Source: Candidatus Paceibacter sp.
GTDB taxonomy: Bacteria > Patescibacteria > ABY1 > S139-126
NCBI GenBank assembly: GCA_020724865.1
Contig: DYGA01000001.1
Location: 124,001 to 188,000, forward strand
Direction of reading: 5' to 3'
Length of the DNA stretch: 64,000 nucleotides
Below, piece by piece: positions 17,159 through 26,028 of the stretch. The first letter of the stretch is position 1; each line of letters opens with the position of its first letter. Made by a program: the position numbers and the translations under genes. Under the pieces are notes generated by a model. It searched no databases. It saw only the letters and a program-made list of their open reading frames with translations, and was not told where the DNA came from.

Positions 17159-19825
17159 TTAATACCGATTCGCGTATTCCTGGGCTTCTTCAAATTTGAC
17201 TGATAATAAATCCGACACACCATCTGCCCCCATGGTTACTCCATACAAAATATCTGCTTTTTCCATAGTTGCCCGATTGTGCGTGATTACAATAAATTGA
17301 GTGTGTTTAGAAAGTTCCGAAATAATTTCAGCAAAGCGTAAAGAATTAGCTTCATCTAAAGCGGCATCAACTTCGTCTAAAACCACAAATGGCGATGGAT
17401 TATTAGCAATCATAGCACAAATCAAGGCAATTGAAGTCAGGGCTCTTTCCCCACCAGATAACATAGCAATGCCTTTCATTTTTTTACCCGGAGGCGTGGC
17501 TTTAATCTCTATACCCTGAATAAATTTCTTACTATTATAAAATTTTTTCAACTCGTCTTCTTCTTCGGCTAATTCTTTATCCAACTGATTCATTTCATCT
17601 GTTTCTAACGATGTTTCTTCTTGATTATCTTCCTCTTCATTGTTTTTTTCATCATCACTTGTCAATAACACCAATTCGGCTCGCCCGCCACTAAAAAGTA
17701 TTCGAAAATATGTATTAAATAATTCGCCAATCTTCTTGAAATTTTGACTAAACTGTTTACTTATAATTTCATCAAGTTCAATAATTGTGTCTTTTAACTT
17801 GGTCATAGCTGCTGCTAAATCATCAACTTGAGCAGTTAAAAAATCATATTTTTCTTTAACTGTTTTATATTCTGCCACTGCTTCGGGTTCAATTCCACCT
17901 ATCATTTCTCTTCTTTTTTTCAATTGTTCAATGCGTGCCACCAAGTCATCTTCAGTTAATTCATCTTGTAAAACCGGTGGATTTAATTTCCACATATCAA
18001 CTAGGGCAGCTAAATAATCACCTAACTCGCGATGAACCTCTATAGCCAGATCTTCTTCTTTAGCATCATATCTAGCTAATTGGGCCGTTAGCTCACCTAT
18101 TTGTTGTTGTAAATTTTGCGCATTTTGTTGTGCGAACTGGAGTTCAGCTTGTTTAGCTAATAATTTTTCTTTCTTCTGTTGTTCTATTTTATTAAACTCT
18201 TTTAAATTTTTAGTAACTACTTCGATTTTTTTATTTATCTTAGCTATTTCATCTTTTACGCTTTTTTCTCCGGCTGATATTTCTACTTGATTACCTGGAG
18301 AAGCAACTATATGTTCAAGTTGTTGCCATTCAAGTTGTAATTCCTCTAAACGTTGTTCAATGTTGGAAATATTTGTTTCATAAATTTTTTCTGCCAAAAT
18401 CAATTCATTTATTTCGTTGACTAAATTATCGCGACTAAAAATTATCTGCTGTAAAGCTTCTTTTAAGTCTTGGATCACCTGTTTATTCTTTTGAGCATCT
18501 TTAGCTGTCACTATTTCTTGAACAAAATTTTGCAAAATTTCTTCCCACTGTGTCAAAGTGACCACGACATCTTCTTTAGATAGATCAGGTTTTTTTGACC
18601 AATCATTTCGACGTTGTTTTATTTGTTTTATAATATCGGTTAATTTTTCTTGAGCACTAACAATCAAAACATTACTATCTTGAACCTCCAATAGTTTATT
18701 TTCGATTTTTTTAAATTCATCAACCAAATTTACTTGTTCTTGTTTTTTTGCCTTTAATGTTTCCTGCAGTTGTTGATTTTTTAGTTGCCAACTGGCTAAC
18801 TGCTTTTGATTTTGATCGATTTTTTCTTTTATTTCTTCTTTTTTTCTTTTTGCCCACAAAACATCATGACCTTTTGTTTGAGCAATGTCTAAATCTTTTT
18901 TTCCTTCATATATAGCTAATTGCCGCTGATATTCTTGTTTAATATTTTGCAACTTTTCATATTCTTCTTGGAGTTTGTTGTATTCTTCTTCACGTGACGC
19001 ACTTAAACCCTCTTGTTTTAGTTGAGTAATCAAATTGGTAATTACTTTTTCCTGTTCTAACAACTGATCTTTAATTTGATCTCTCTTATTTTTTAGTTCC
19101 TGCTGAAGTAAAATATTTTTGTGCCACCTGTGGTAATATAAATAATTTTGGTAAGCTTTTAATTCTTTTTCTACTAACTCTTTTTGTTCTAATCTTCTTA
19201 CCTGTTTAGTCAACATTTTCAAGTGTGGTTCCATCTCTCCGATCATCAACTTTCCTTGTTTCATATTTATATAAGCTCGTTCTAATTTGTGTAAAGCTTG
19301 GTCTCGTTTTAACTGATACTGCTTTACGCCCGTGGCCTCATCAAAAAAATCTTTTCTTTCAGTTGGCGTTGCGATTAAAACCGCATCAATTTGTCCCTGA
19401 CCAATTACTGAATAAGTGCGATGACCAATGTTAGCTTTGGCCATAAGTAGTTGGATATCAGTTAAACGAGTCTTAGCGTTATTGATTAAATACTCCCCTT
19501 CACCAGATCGATAAAATCTTCTGGTAACAACTAATTCTGAATAATCTATTGGCGCACTATTATCTTCATTATTGAAAAACAAAGAAACTTCAGCCATGCC
19601 CAATCTAGCTTTTTTGTCTGACCCGGCAAAAATTACATCAACTGACTTTTTGCCCCGAATTGATTTCATTGATTGTTCGCCCAATACCCATCTAACTGCA
19701 TCAGCGATATTAGATTTACCACTACCATTGGGTCCTACTATAGCGGTGATACCACGAACAAACTTTAATTCAACGTCTTGAGCAAATGATTTAAAACCAT
19801 TTAATTTTAATTTTTCTAAATACAT
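17159..19825 (-). CDS. smc: Chromosome segregation ATPase SMC, short and apparently hinge-less
   Basis: 888 residues against about 1150-1200 for typical bacterial SMC. Both ATPase halves are clear: N-terminal LKLNGFKSFA, Walker A GPNGSGKSN, VIGQGQID (about 1-165), and C-terminal LSGGERALTSIAL (about 787), Walker B FVVLDEVDAALDE and a final THNRATME. Between them (about 170-690) I see only heptad-like coiled coil; the glycine-rich globular hinge expected in the middle is not recognisable. A ~50-residue acidic insert lies near 715-765. ScpA/ScpB are not in the window. It precedes DUF456 and rnc in order of transcription from rpmF. Confidence 0.85.
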   Translation of the reverse strand: MYLEKLKLNGFKSFAQDVELKFVRGITAIVGPNGSGKSNIADAVRWVLGEQSMKSIRGKKSVDVIFAGSDKKARLGMAEVSLFFNNEDNSAPIDYSELVVTRRFYRSGEGEYLINNAKTRLTDIQLLMAKANIGHRTYSVIGQGQIDAVLIATPTERKDFFDEATGVKQYQLKRDQALHKLERAYINMKQGKLMIGEMEPHLKMLTKQVRRLEQKELVEKELKAYQNYLYYHRWHKNILLQQELKNKRDQIKDQLLEQEKVITNLITQLKQEGLSASREEEYNKLQEEYEKLQNIKQEYQRQLAIYEGKKDLDIAQTKGHDVLWAKRKKEEIKEKIDQNQKQLASWQLKNQQLQETLKAKKQEQVNLVDEFKKIENKLLEVQDSNVLIVSAQEKLTDIIKQIKQRRNDWSKKPDLSKEDVVVTLTQWEEILQNFVQEIVTAKDAQKNKQVIQDLKEALQQIIFSRDNLVNEINELILAEKIYETNISNIEQRLEELQLEWQQLEHIVASPGNQVEISAGEKSVKDEIAKINKKIEVVTKNLKEFNKIEQQKKEKLLAKQAELQFAQQNAQNLQQQIGELTAQLARYDAKEEDLAIEVHRELGDYLAALVDMWKLNPPVLQDELTEDDLVARIEQLKKRREMIGGIEPEAVAEYKTVKEKYDFLTAQVDDLAAAMTKLKDTIIELDEIISKQFSQNFKKIGELFNTYFRILFSGGRAELVLLTSDDEKNNEEEDNQEETSLETDEMNQLDKELAEEEDELKKFYNSKKFIQGIEIKATPPGKKMKGIAMLSGGERALTSIALICAMIANNPSPFVVLDEVDAALDEANSLRFAEIISELSKHTQFIVITHNRATMEKADILYGVTMGADGVSDLLSVKFEEAQEYANRY

Positions 19826-19832
19826 TTATAAA

Positions 19833-20315
19833 TTAACTTAAAATCTGCCACAAAAAAACACTAAGCAAAGAAATACCAATAATTAGTTTTACAAAACTAC
19901 CAGTCATCAAACCTAAAAAAGTTCCCCAAGTAGCTCTGACAGCTAAAGGGTGGGGTTTACCATCAATTAATTCGCCAACAAAAGCACCAACAATCGGTCC
20001 TAAAAATAGTCCTGGAAAACTAAACACAACAGAACCAAACAATGCCCCCAAAATTGCTCCCCAAAAACCTGATTTAGAAGCGCCATATTTTTTAGCGCCA
20101 ATAGCACCAGCTGAAATATCCAATAAAATTGTGGCAAAAACAATTATTCCAAAAACAACAATAGAAGTTAGAGTAACCTTGTCCCAGTCGGTTAAAAAAC
20201 CGTAAATAACATAACCTATATACATCAGGGGGAGACCAGGGATAAATGGAACAACTATACCAACCAAACCAACAATCATAATGGCTAAGGCCAATAAAAT
20301 AAAAAATATATTCAT
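19833..20315 (-). CDS. DUF456 family membrane protein
   Basis: 160 residues, almost entirely hydrophobic, with the family's glycine-rich helix pairs (GIVVPFIPGLPLMYIG, GASKSGFWGAILGALFG, FLGPIVGAFVGEL). DUF456 proteins are small integral membrane proteins of unknown function. Lies 3 bp from rnc and 7 bp from smc, so likely in the same transcript. Confidence 0.85.
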   Translation of the reverse strand: MNIFFILLALAIMIVGLVGIVVPFIPGLPLMYIGYVIYGFLTDWDKVTLTSIVVFGIIVFATILLDISAGAIGAKKYGASKSGFWGAILGALFGSVVFSFPGLFLGPIVGAFVGELIDGKPHPLAVRATWGTFLGLMTGSFVKLIIGISLLSVFLWQILS

Positions 20316-20318
20316 AAT

Positions 20319-21059
20319 TTATGAATTCATTTTATTTAACGCTTCTTGAGCAGCGGCAACCTGAGCTTCTTGTTTGCTGTGACCCTGACCTTTAGCTATT
20401 AATTCACCATCAACAAATACGCCGATTTCAAACAACTTATTGTGATCGGGTCCTTCTTCTTTTAAAACTTTATATTGTGGTGTTACTCCTTTTTTTTCTT
20501 GAATCAGTTCTTGAAAACGAGTCTTGGGATCAATATATAAATCGTTAGCCAAAATGTAATCTAATTTACTAATTATATAATTTTTGACAAATTTAGCTGC
20601 CTGTTCATAACCTCGATCCAAATAAATTGCTCCTATAATTGCTTCAATAGCGTTGGCCAAAATAAAGTTTCTGGCCTTGCCACTTTTATCTTTTGCTTCG
20701 CCTTTAGACAAATATAAATATTTTTCTAATTGTATTTCTTTAGCCACTTCAGCGCAACGCGTAGCATTTACTAAACTAGCCCGCCAATTTGTCAATTCGC
20801 CTTCAGGGTTATCAAAATGATGATACAAATAATCAGTCACTACTAATTCCAAAACCGCATCGCCCAAAAATTCTAAACGTTCATTGTGAGGTAAATGAAA
20901 TTTAGGATGCTCATTAAGATAAGAGCGGTGGACTAAAGCTTGTCGCAGTAAATCTTGATTGATAAATTTTATACCAATTATTCTTTCCAAAGAGTCAAGT
21001 TCGCGCATAATCTTTTGACCAGATTGATTGGTAAATATTTCTCCCAATGGGAGACGCAT
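20319..21059 (-). CDS. rnc: Ribonuclease III
   Basis: Cuts double-stranded RNA, including rRNA precursor stems such as the one flanking the 16S gene here. Up to 246 residues: catalytic domain with the signature NERLEFLGDAVLE and second-site ANAIEAIIGAIYLD, then a dsRNA-binding domain (about 170-240; DPKTRFQELIQ, GHSKQEAQVAAAQEAL). An internal ATG at 21008 (MRELDSLERIIG) fits the family's N-terminus better; the longer start leaves only a 15-bp gap to the upstream gene. Confidence 0.93.
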   Translation of the reverse strand: MRLPLGEIFTNQSGQKIMRELDSLERIIGIKFINQDLLRQALVHRSYLNEHPKFHLPHNERLEFLGDAVLELVVTDYLYHHFDNPEGELTNWRASLVNATRCAEVAKEIQLEKYLYLSKGEAKDKSGKARNFILANAIEAIIGAIYLDRGYEQAAKFVKNYIISKLDYILANDLYIDPKTRFQELIQEKKGVTPQYKVLKEEGPDHNKLFEIGVFVDGELIAKGQGHSKQEAQVAAAQEALNKMNS

Positions 21060-21074
21060 TTACCAAGCAAAGGG

Positions 21075-21953
21075 CTAAGTATTAATAATTATATTTTTTG
21101 CTTTTTGCCATAATTCTTTAGCCTGATCATAGCCTAATATATCAGCCACCTCATCATAATCATACCATTTTGCGTCTTTCATTTCACCTACATTCTGAGC
21201 TGGTGATAATTCGCTATCTTTAGCTTCAATTAAATACATGTAAACTGTTTTAGGATAGGGTTGAATATTGGGCTCTCTTACCACCAATTCCAATTCTCCG
21301 ATTTTTTCACCAACAATCAAATCTTTCAATCCTAACTCTTCACCAATTTCTCTTTTCACTGCTGCAATTGGATCCTCATTGGGTTTAATTCTGCCCTTGG
21401 AAAAGGTCCACCGACCGTGACCATCTAATATCAAAGCTACCTTTATACTGCCATCTTCAAAACGGCGCCAAACGATTCCTCCAGCAGAAAACTGGCGCTC
21501 TCCTAAAACCGGTTGATCCATACCTTGTTTTTCGCCTTTTTCTTGCATGACTTTATAAATAGAGCCTAACACACCATTAACAAACTTACCTGAAGAATCT
21601 CCTCCAAAACTTTTTGCCAATTCAATTGACTCGTTGATGGCGACTTTGGGCGGAATATTTGGAGAAAATTTAAGTTCATAAATTCCTAACCGTAAAACAT
21701 TTCTATCAATACCAGTTATTTGATCTAAAGGCCATTCCGGAGCATAACTTACTATTAATTTATCAATTTCAGCTAGTTTTTCTACTGTTCCGTATAATAA
21801 ATTTCTCGCAAATCCTTGATCATCAAAATCAGGAGCAAATTCTTTAAAATTATAATCCAATATCTGATCCAATCTTCCTTTGGGCATGCCATGAAAATCC
21901 CATTCAAATAATGATTGTAAGGCTAAGGTACGAGCTAGATGACGATTGGACAT
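21075..21953 (-). CDS. nusB: NusB-NUDIX fusion protein
   Basis: 292 residues. Residues ~1-138 are NusB (RTLALQSLFEWDF, ITGIDRNVLRLGIYEL, PPKVAINESIELAKSFG, FVNGVLGSI), the antitermination factor that binds rRNA boxA with S10. Residues ~150-292 are a NUDIX hydrolase with a complete Nudix box at 187-209 (G-x5-E-x7-REIGEELGL), closest in look to diadenosine-polyphosphate or RNA-cap type enzymes. A single frame joins both with a short linker. Lies in a compact rpmF-nusB-rnc run, so the fused partner could link RNA turnover or nucleotide alarmones to antitermination (inference). Confidence 0.9.
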   Translation of the reverse strand: MSNRHLARTLALQSLFEWDFHGMPKGRLDQILDYNFKEFAPDFDDQGFARNLLYGTVEKLAEIDKLIVSYAPEWPLDQITGIDRNVLRLGIYELKFSPNIPPKVAINESIELAKSFGGDSSGKFVNGVLGSIYKVMQEKGEKQGMDQPVLGERQFSAGGIVWRRFEDGSIKVALILDGHGRWTFSKGRIKPNEDPIAAVKREIGEELGLKDLIVGEKIGELELVVREPNIQPYPKTVYMYLIEAKDSELSPAQNVGEMKDAKWYDYDEVADILGYDQAKELWQKAKNIIINT

Positions 21954-21958
21954 AACTT

Positions 21959-22165
21959 TTAAATTTTGGCTTTACTATTTTTTTTCGGAAAAGAGATTTT
22001 AATAATCTCCTTCCCCTTATAAAATCCACAATTTTTACATACTCGATGAGGACGTACTGGATTACCACAATTTGGACATTTACCTAATTGTAAGTTTGAC
22101 TTTCCCTGCTGGGATCGTCTCCGACGGCCTTTACTTCGAGACAGTCTTTTTGCTGGAACACTCAT
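21959..22165 (-). CDS. rpmF: 50S ribosomal protein bL32
   Basis: 68 residues: MSVPAKRLSRSKGRRRRS start and a four-cysteine zinc ribbon (CPNC...CKNC). The stop is 5 bp from the NusB-NUDIX start. Confidence 0.95.
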   Translation of the reverse strand: MSVPAKRLSRSKGRRRRSQQGKSNLQLGKCPNCGNPVRPHRVCKNCGFYKGKEIIKISFPKKNSKAKI

Positions 22166-22225
22166 AATTTTTTTATTAATTAAAACTATTCAATAACATA
22201 CCAGAAAAATACCTTTTTTGTCAAA

Positions 22226-22250
22226 AAAACCGCTGTACTGAACAGCGGTT
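22226..22250 (-). terminator. Intrinsic terminator
   Basis: AACCGCTG/CAGCGGTT stem; on the minus strand it is followed by seven T and ends the transcript of the 22272-23258 surface protein. Confidence 0.8.
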
Positions 22251-22271
22251 CAATAAACATGCTTATAACTT

Positions 22272-23258
22272 CTATTTATTAATTTTTTTCTTTTCCTGCC
22301 AATACCATAAATATAACAAAACCGTAGCCACTCCCAATATAAATAAACCTGTATAACGATTTCTGCTTTCCCGTTCTTGATTTTGTTCGGTAACTATTGT
22401 ATCTTGATTTGTCTCACTAATACTAGAAACTTCTTCACTAGTAGATTCTAACACTTTGGCTTTTAAATTATCGCTGCCAGTTTGAGTTAAGATTTCAACT
22501 TGAGCATCGGATTTTTCTTCAACAATCTTAACCGTACCGGAAGCTGGTTGATCAATTACTTGATTTGTAACCGTGTTTAAACTATCATCACTATCTTCAA
22601 TTTCGCCTTTGGTTATTTTTTGTTGTTCTGTTTTAAAATTTATAATTTCACTTTTTTTACTAGGTTTTCCGCTTGCATCATAAGCCACCGCATATACCTC
22701 ATGAACTCCATTCAATAAATTTCTGGCTTTGAACCAAAAATTAGTTGTTCCTGAAGGATGGTTAGGAACAGCAAAATCAGCCGCTAAATTTCCGTCAATA
22801 TATATTTTTACCACCGAATCGTTTTTGATTAAACCCTTAATTAAAATATAATCAGTAAAATCTTCTGGGGCAAATAAAGTTGGGGCCGGCGTGGGTGGAC
22901 TGACTTTATAACCAATAATACCTCCTAAATCAGAAAATTCATTATTATATTTTCCTCTTACTCTAAACTCATGCCACCCTAAAGGCAAATCTTCTTGTGG
23001 AGACCAACCAAAACTGGCCGTTCCTGAACTGTCTTTAACCACTTTGGCAAAACCTTGGGAAACTTCGTCCATAAAAACTTCTACCTCAACTTCATTGGGC
23101 GTCCAACCAATAACCCAAGGTCGATAAGAATTATCTGCTGAGTGCACGACATTATAAATTTGCGGGATAGGAACTTTAGCCTGCGCAATCTGTGCTGAAA
23201 AAACTAAAAACAAAAATAATGGTAAAACTAAATAAAAACTAAAAAAATATTTCTTCAT
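22272..23258 (-). CDS. Secreted, C-terminally anchored Ig-like surface protein
   Basis: 328 residues with a signal peptide (about 1-27, lysine start, ends AQIAQA), two Ig-like beta-domains (about 30-120 and 125-210; GWHEFRVRGKYNN and GVHEVYAVAYDASGKPSKKS), a Ser/Thr/Glu-rich stalk (about 215-295) and a terminal membrane anchor with KKK end (about 305-328). The architecture indicates a cell-surface protein. The binding partner is unknown. Confidence 0.75.
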   Translation of the reverse strand: MKKYFFSFYLVLPLFLFLVFSAQIAQAKVPIPQIYNVVHSADNSYRPWVIGWTPNEVEVEVFMDEVSQGFAKVVKDSSGTASFGWSPQEDLPLGWHEFRVRGKYNNEFSDLGGIIGYKVSPPTPAPTLFAPEDFTDYILIKGLIKNDSVVKIYIDGNLAADFAVPNHPSGTTNFWFKARNLLNGVHEVYAVAYDASGKPSKKSEIINFKTEQQKITKGEIEDSDDSLNTVTNQVIDQPASGTVKIVEEKSDAQVEILTQTGSDNLKAKVLESTSEEVSSISETNQDTIVTEQNQERESRNRYTGLFILGVATVLLYLWYWQEKKKINK

Positions 23259-23350
23259 AAAAAAACATACATAGTTAAGATTTTATTTATGAATTTTAAT
23301 TTTTTTAGATAATTGCTACAAGTAGAAAAAATGTTGAAAAACTGTGTAAT

Positions 23351-23797
23351 TCAATTTAAACTGACATTCTCAAAATATTTTATTTTTACTTTTTTCTCAA
23401 TTTTATCCAAAAATACACTGCAGACATCTATTTGAAAATTTACTTTATTTAGCCATCCTTTGTTTTGCATAAAAATATATGAGCTTCTTTGTAAATTTTG
23501 CAATTTGTATTTATGAACTGCTTCGTAAGGTTCGCCCCAATCGCGAGAAGTTCTGGTTTTAACCTCAACAATTCTTACTCCTTGATCATTTCTGGCTACC
23601 AAGTCAATTTCTCCCAAACGGGTGAAATAATTTTCGGCAATTATTTCAAATTTATTTTTCAGTAAATAATATTTTGCCGCCTGTTGTCCATATAATCCTA
23701 ATTTTTGTTTATAATTCAATTTGTCAAAATCTTCTCTAGATAAAAAATCAGCCAGTTTAAAACTGGCTGGCATTAAATTTGTTTCAAAAAATTTCAT
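23351..23797 (-). CDS. yraN: YraN/UPF0102 endonuclease-like protein
   Basis: 148 residues with the UPF0102 core: GQQAAKYYLLKNKFEIIAEN, GEIDLVARN and IVEVKTRTS, the last two carrying the D and E-x-K residues of a Holliday-junction-resolvase-like nuclease fold. Biological role unsettled. The start codon overlaps the stop of the upstream membrane gene (4 bp). Confidence 0.87.
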   Translation of the reverse strand: MKFFETNLMPASFKLADFLSREDFDKLNYKQKLGLYGQQAAKYYLLKNKFEIIAENYFTRLGEIDLVARNDQGVRIVEVKTRTSRDWGEPYEAVHKYKLQNLQRSSYIFMQNKGWLNKVNFQIDVCSVFLDKIEKKVKIKYFENVSLN

Positions 23798-24198
23798 TTT
23801 CGTCCGGGTAAATATTGACCATAAATAGCAGTGCGTTCTAAATTAATTTTTTCTTCTTTTCTTTTACGAACAAAATATTTTACAATAAACGCCAACCAAA
23901 TAAATGCAGTTAGAAAAATTATCAACAACCAAAAGCGCGAAGAAAAAAATGGAACTAATTGTTGCCGCATAAACCAATAGATAACCGCCAATACAGATAA
24001 AGTTAATAAGCAGTTGCTTAATTTAATCAACGTTTTTTTTACTACACCTTTATTATTATTTTTATAAATAAAATAAACTTTCAGCAAAAAGCTAACAAAC
24101 AATACGGTCAAAGAAATAATCAGAAAAATATTTCCTGTCCGACCCCAAACCGATGGGTATAGTTCAAACCAATAAGTAATATCTAAATATTTATTCAT
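23794..24198 (-). CDS. Small three-helix membrane protein
   Basis: 134 residues with three hydrophobic segments (about 21-42, 60-80, 88-112) and a basic C-terminus. Not recognised. Overlaps yraN and lies 12 bp after the methyltransferase gene. Confidence 0.65.
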   Translation of the reverse strand: MNKYLDITYWFELYPSVWGRTGNIFLIISLTVLFVSFLLKVYFIYKNNNKGVVKKTLIKLSNCLLTLSVLAVIYWFMRQQLVPFFSSRFWLLIIFLTAFIWLAFIVKYFVRKRKEEKINLERTAIYGQYLPGRK

Positions 24199-24210
24199 CG
24201 TGTTAATATT

Positions 24211-24768
24211 TTAGTTTATTTTCTCATATAACAACCCGTAATGATACTCGCCGGGAACAAATTCTTCTAATAATTTTAATTGATTATTATTATTTAACAA
24301 ATTTTTTATCTCTTCAACTCCAACTCTTTGATTTAATGGCGGACCAAGAGGAATATTATTTTTTTTCCAATCTATTATCAATAATTTTCCTCCGGGTTTT
24401 AAAAAACGTATGGCTTCTTGTAAAAAATTCTGTCTGTGCTGTGACTGATATAAGGCATGAATAACTAAAACAAAATCCAATAAACCAACGGGTATCTTGG
24501 TAGCTCCCAATATCTCTAAATTAGACCAAACCGTTTTTATATTTAAAAGATTGTGCCTTTGGGCCTCACGTTTAATAGTCTCTAAACAAGATTTCATTAT
24601 ATCAACCGCATAAACCTGACCATGACCACCAACTATCTGAGCAGCGGTTAGGGTAAAATAACCATTACCACAACCTAAATCAGCTATTTTCATACCCTTT
24701 TCTAATCCGATGTGTTTTAAAATCTCTAATGGGTTTAATAATTTTGTTCCAGTAGCTACATTGGTCAT
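24211..24768 (-). CDS. Class I SAM-dependent methyltransferase
   Basis: 185 residues with the SAM-binding motif I IADLGCGNGYFTLTAA (about 28-43), motif II QVYAVDIMKS and the post-motif FLKPGGKLLIIDWK. The fold is a Rossmann methyltransferase of the small-molecule (UbiE-like) type; substrate cannot be told from the sequence. Confidence 0.82.
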   Translation of the reverse strand: MTNVATGTKLLNPLEILKHIGLEKGMKIADLGCGNGYFTLTAAQIVGGHGQVYAVDIMKSCLETIKREAQRHNLLNIKTVWSNLEILGATKIPVGLLDFVLVIHALYQSQHRQNFLQEAIRFLKPGGKLLIIDWKKNNIPLGPPLNQRVGVEEIKNLLNNNNQLKLLEEFVPGEYHYGLLYEKIN

Positions 24769-24830
24769 AATGTTCTGGTAATTTTAATCAATTTAATTTT
24801 AACAAAAAACAAAAAAAAATAACAGATTAT

Positions 24831-25460
24831 TTAATTAAACTTAATATTACTTAAAAAACTAATTCGATGCTGATTACTAATACCATATTTTTTTATTGCT
24901 TGTAAGTGTTCTGCAGTACCATAGCCTTTATGTTTAGCAAACTGCCAGCGATTATCCTTCAGATCTAAACTTTTCATTAAATTATCTCTATACACTTTGG
25001 CTATAATTGAAGCAGCGGCTACTGAAAAAAAATTACTATCGGCTCTTATAATACCTTGATTTGCTACTACTAAGGGTAGGTCCTGCCAAAAATCAACCAA
25101 AACAAAATCGGCTTGTTTTTTTAAATTTTTAAAAGCTCTAAGCAAAGCTTTGTGGTTAGCCTTATTTATGCCTATTTTTTCTATCTCGGCCACAGTTACC
25201 ACACCGACCGACCATATTAAATTTTTAATTATAGTTTTATATAATAATTGTCTTAGCTGAGGATTCAATTTTTTCGAATCATTAACTTTCTGTAATAAAT
25301 AATTTTCCTTTTTTCTTAAATCTAAACCATCTTCAATCAACACACAGCCGGCTACTATGGGACCAGCCCAAGCCCCTCTACCGGCTTCATCCAAGCCGGC
25401 TATTTTCTTATAGCCTAATCTAATTAATTTTCTTTCTTTATTTAAATTCATTTTAATCAA
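24831..25460 (-). CDS. rnhB: Ribonuclease HII
   Basis: Removes ribonucleotides from DNA. 209 residues with the catalytic motif GLDEAGRGAWAGP, then VNDSKKL, VLVDFW and the AAASIIAKVYRD helix. ATG at 25451 (MNLNKERKLIRLG) is a near-equal alternative start. Its upstream region contains three DnaA-box-like sequences. Confidence 0.93.
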   Translation of the reverse strand: MIKMNLNKERKLIRLGYKKIAGLDEAGRGAWAGPIVAGCVLIEDGLDLRKKENYLLQKVNDSKKLNPQLRQLLYKTIIKNLIWSVGVVTVAEIEKIGINKANHKALLRAFKNLKKQADFVLVDFWQDLPLVVANQGIIRADSNFFSVAAASIIAKVYRDNLMKSLDLKDNRWQFAKHKGYGTAEHLQAIKKYGISNQHRISFLSNIKFN

Positions 25461-25472
25461 ATGTATACAATT

Positions 25473-25536
25473 TGTGTATAAAATACTAATAAACTAATAA
25501 TAACTTATGTATAAAAATATCAACAACGGTGTATAA
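25473..25536 (-). promoter_or_regulatory. Cluster of three DnaA-box-like 9-mers
   Basis: On the minus strand: TTATACACA (25473-25481, exact TTATNCACA consensus), TTATACATA (25506-25514) and TTATACACC (25528-25536), all in one orientation, beside long A/T tracts. They may be origin boxes or a DnaA-controlled rnhB promoter. Confidence 0.4.
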
Positions 25537-25539
25537 ATT

Positions 25540-25860
25540 GAAAACAATTATTTTTATGTGTTTTTTAGCTAATATTAAATAAAAAAATAATATTGACCAA
25601 CTTTATTTCTCAAGTTAAATTTAATTTGGAGAAATTTTTTTCTTTTTCATGATTATGAAATTTAAAAAACAATTCAAGATAATTTTTGTTTGGCGCAGGC
25701 GCTACCGCCAACATGTTAGATCTTGGCATAACAGTCTATTTTATAAAAATAAAACCACTGCACCGCTTAATCAATACTTTTCTTGGAAGCAAAAAGCGGC
25801 TATCAACAACCACCGTGGTATTGGCAACGCTCTTCACAAAGTTTAAAAAATAACAAGCCC
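25540..25860. other. Non-coding gap with local hairpins
   Basis: This stretch between rnhB and the ncRNA candidate holds AT-rich tracts, a TTGGCG/CGCCAA hairpin (about 25690-25711) and a CCACCGTGG palindrome. A 65-codon frame (25649-25846) exists but looks unlike a protein gene. I see no tRNA-like end or other sign of tmRNA or RNase P RNA. Confidence 0.35.
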
Positions 25861-25976
25861 TTGTGACTAAACTTTTTAGTTTGGCATGAGCTAAAATGTC
25901 CCTAGTCATAAGAGTTTGTGCAAAAAGCAGGGCAACAAGCATGGGGAATAAATGCACTCTAGCCCTGTTTTTTGTT
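25852..25976 (+). ncRNA. Candidate structured RNA with CCCCATGCTT element (antisense reading)
   Basis: The plus strand can fold GTGACTA/TAGTCAT around an ACTAAA/TTTAGT hairpin, and ends in CAGGGC/GCCCTG followed by six T. GTGCA/TGCAC crosses the terminal stem, so a pseudoknot or an on/off switch is possible. GGCAACAAGCATGGGG (25931-25946) is the reverse complement of the element at 1275 and 52535. No plus-strand gene follows. If it is read on the minus strand instead, rnhB is downstream. Confidence 0.4.
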
Positions 25977-25980
25977 ATCT

Positions 25981-26013
25981 AAAAAAGCCATTAGTTTGTC
26001 TAATGACTTTTTT
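25981..26013. terminator. Terminator after gdh
   Basis: AAAAAAG...CATTAG pairs with CTAATG...CTTTTTT; on the minus strand it ends the csoR-trx-gdh transcript. Confidence 0.75.
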
Positions 26014-26028
26014 ATATTTAAAAAATGG

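Noticed and set aside
25649..25846. 65-codon basic frame
   Set aside because: No SD, composition unlike neighbours, and it covers hairpin-forming GC-rich islands in a gap that looks non-coding.
25540..25976. tmRNA or RNase P RNA
   Set aside because: No GGTTCGA-type T-arm or CCA end for tmRNA and no conserved RNase P core (such as GAGGAAAGTCC) on either strand.
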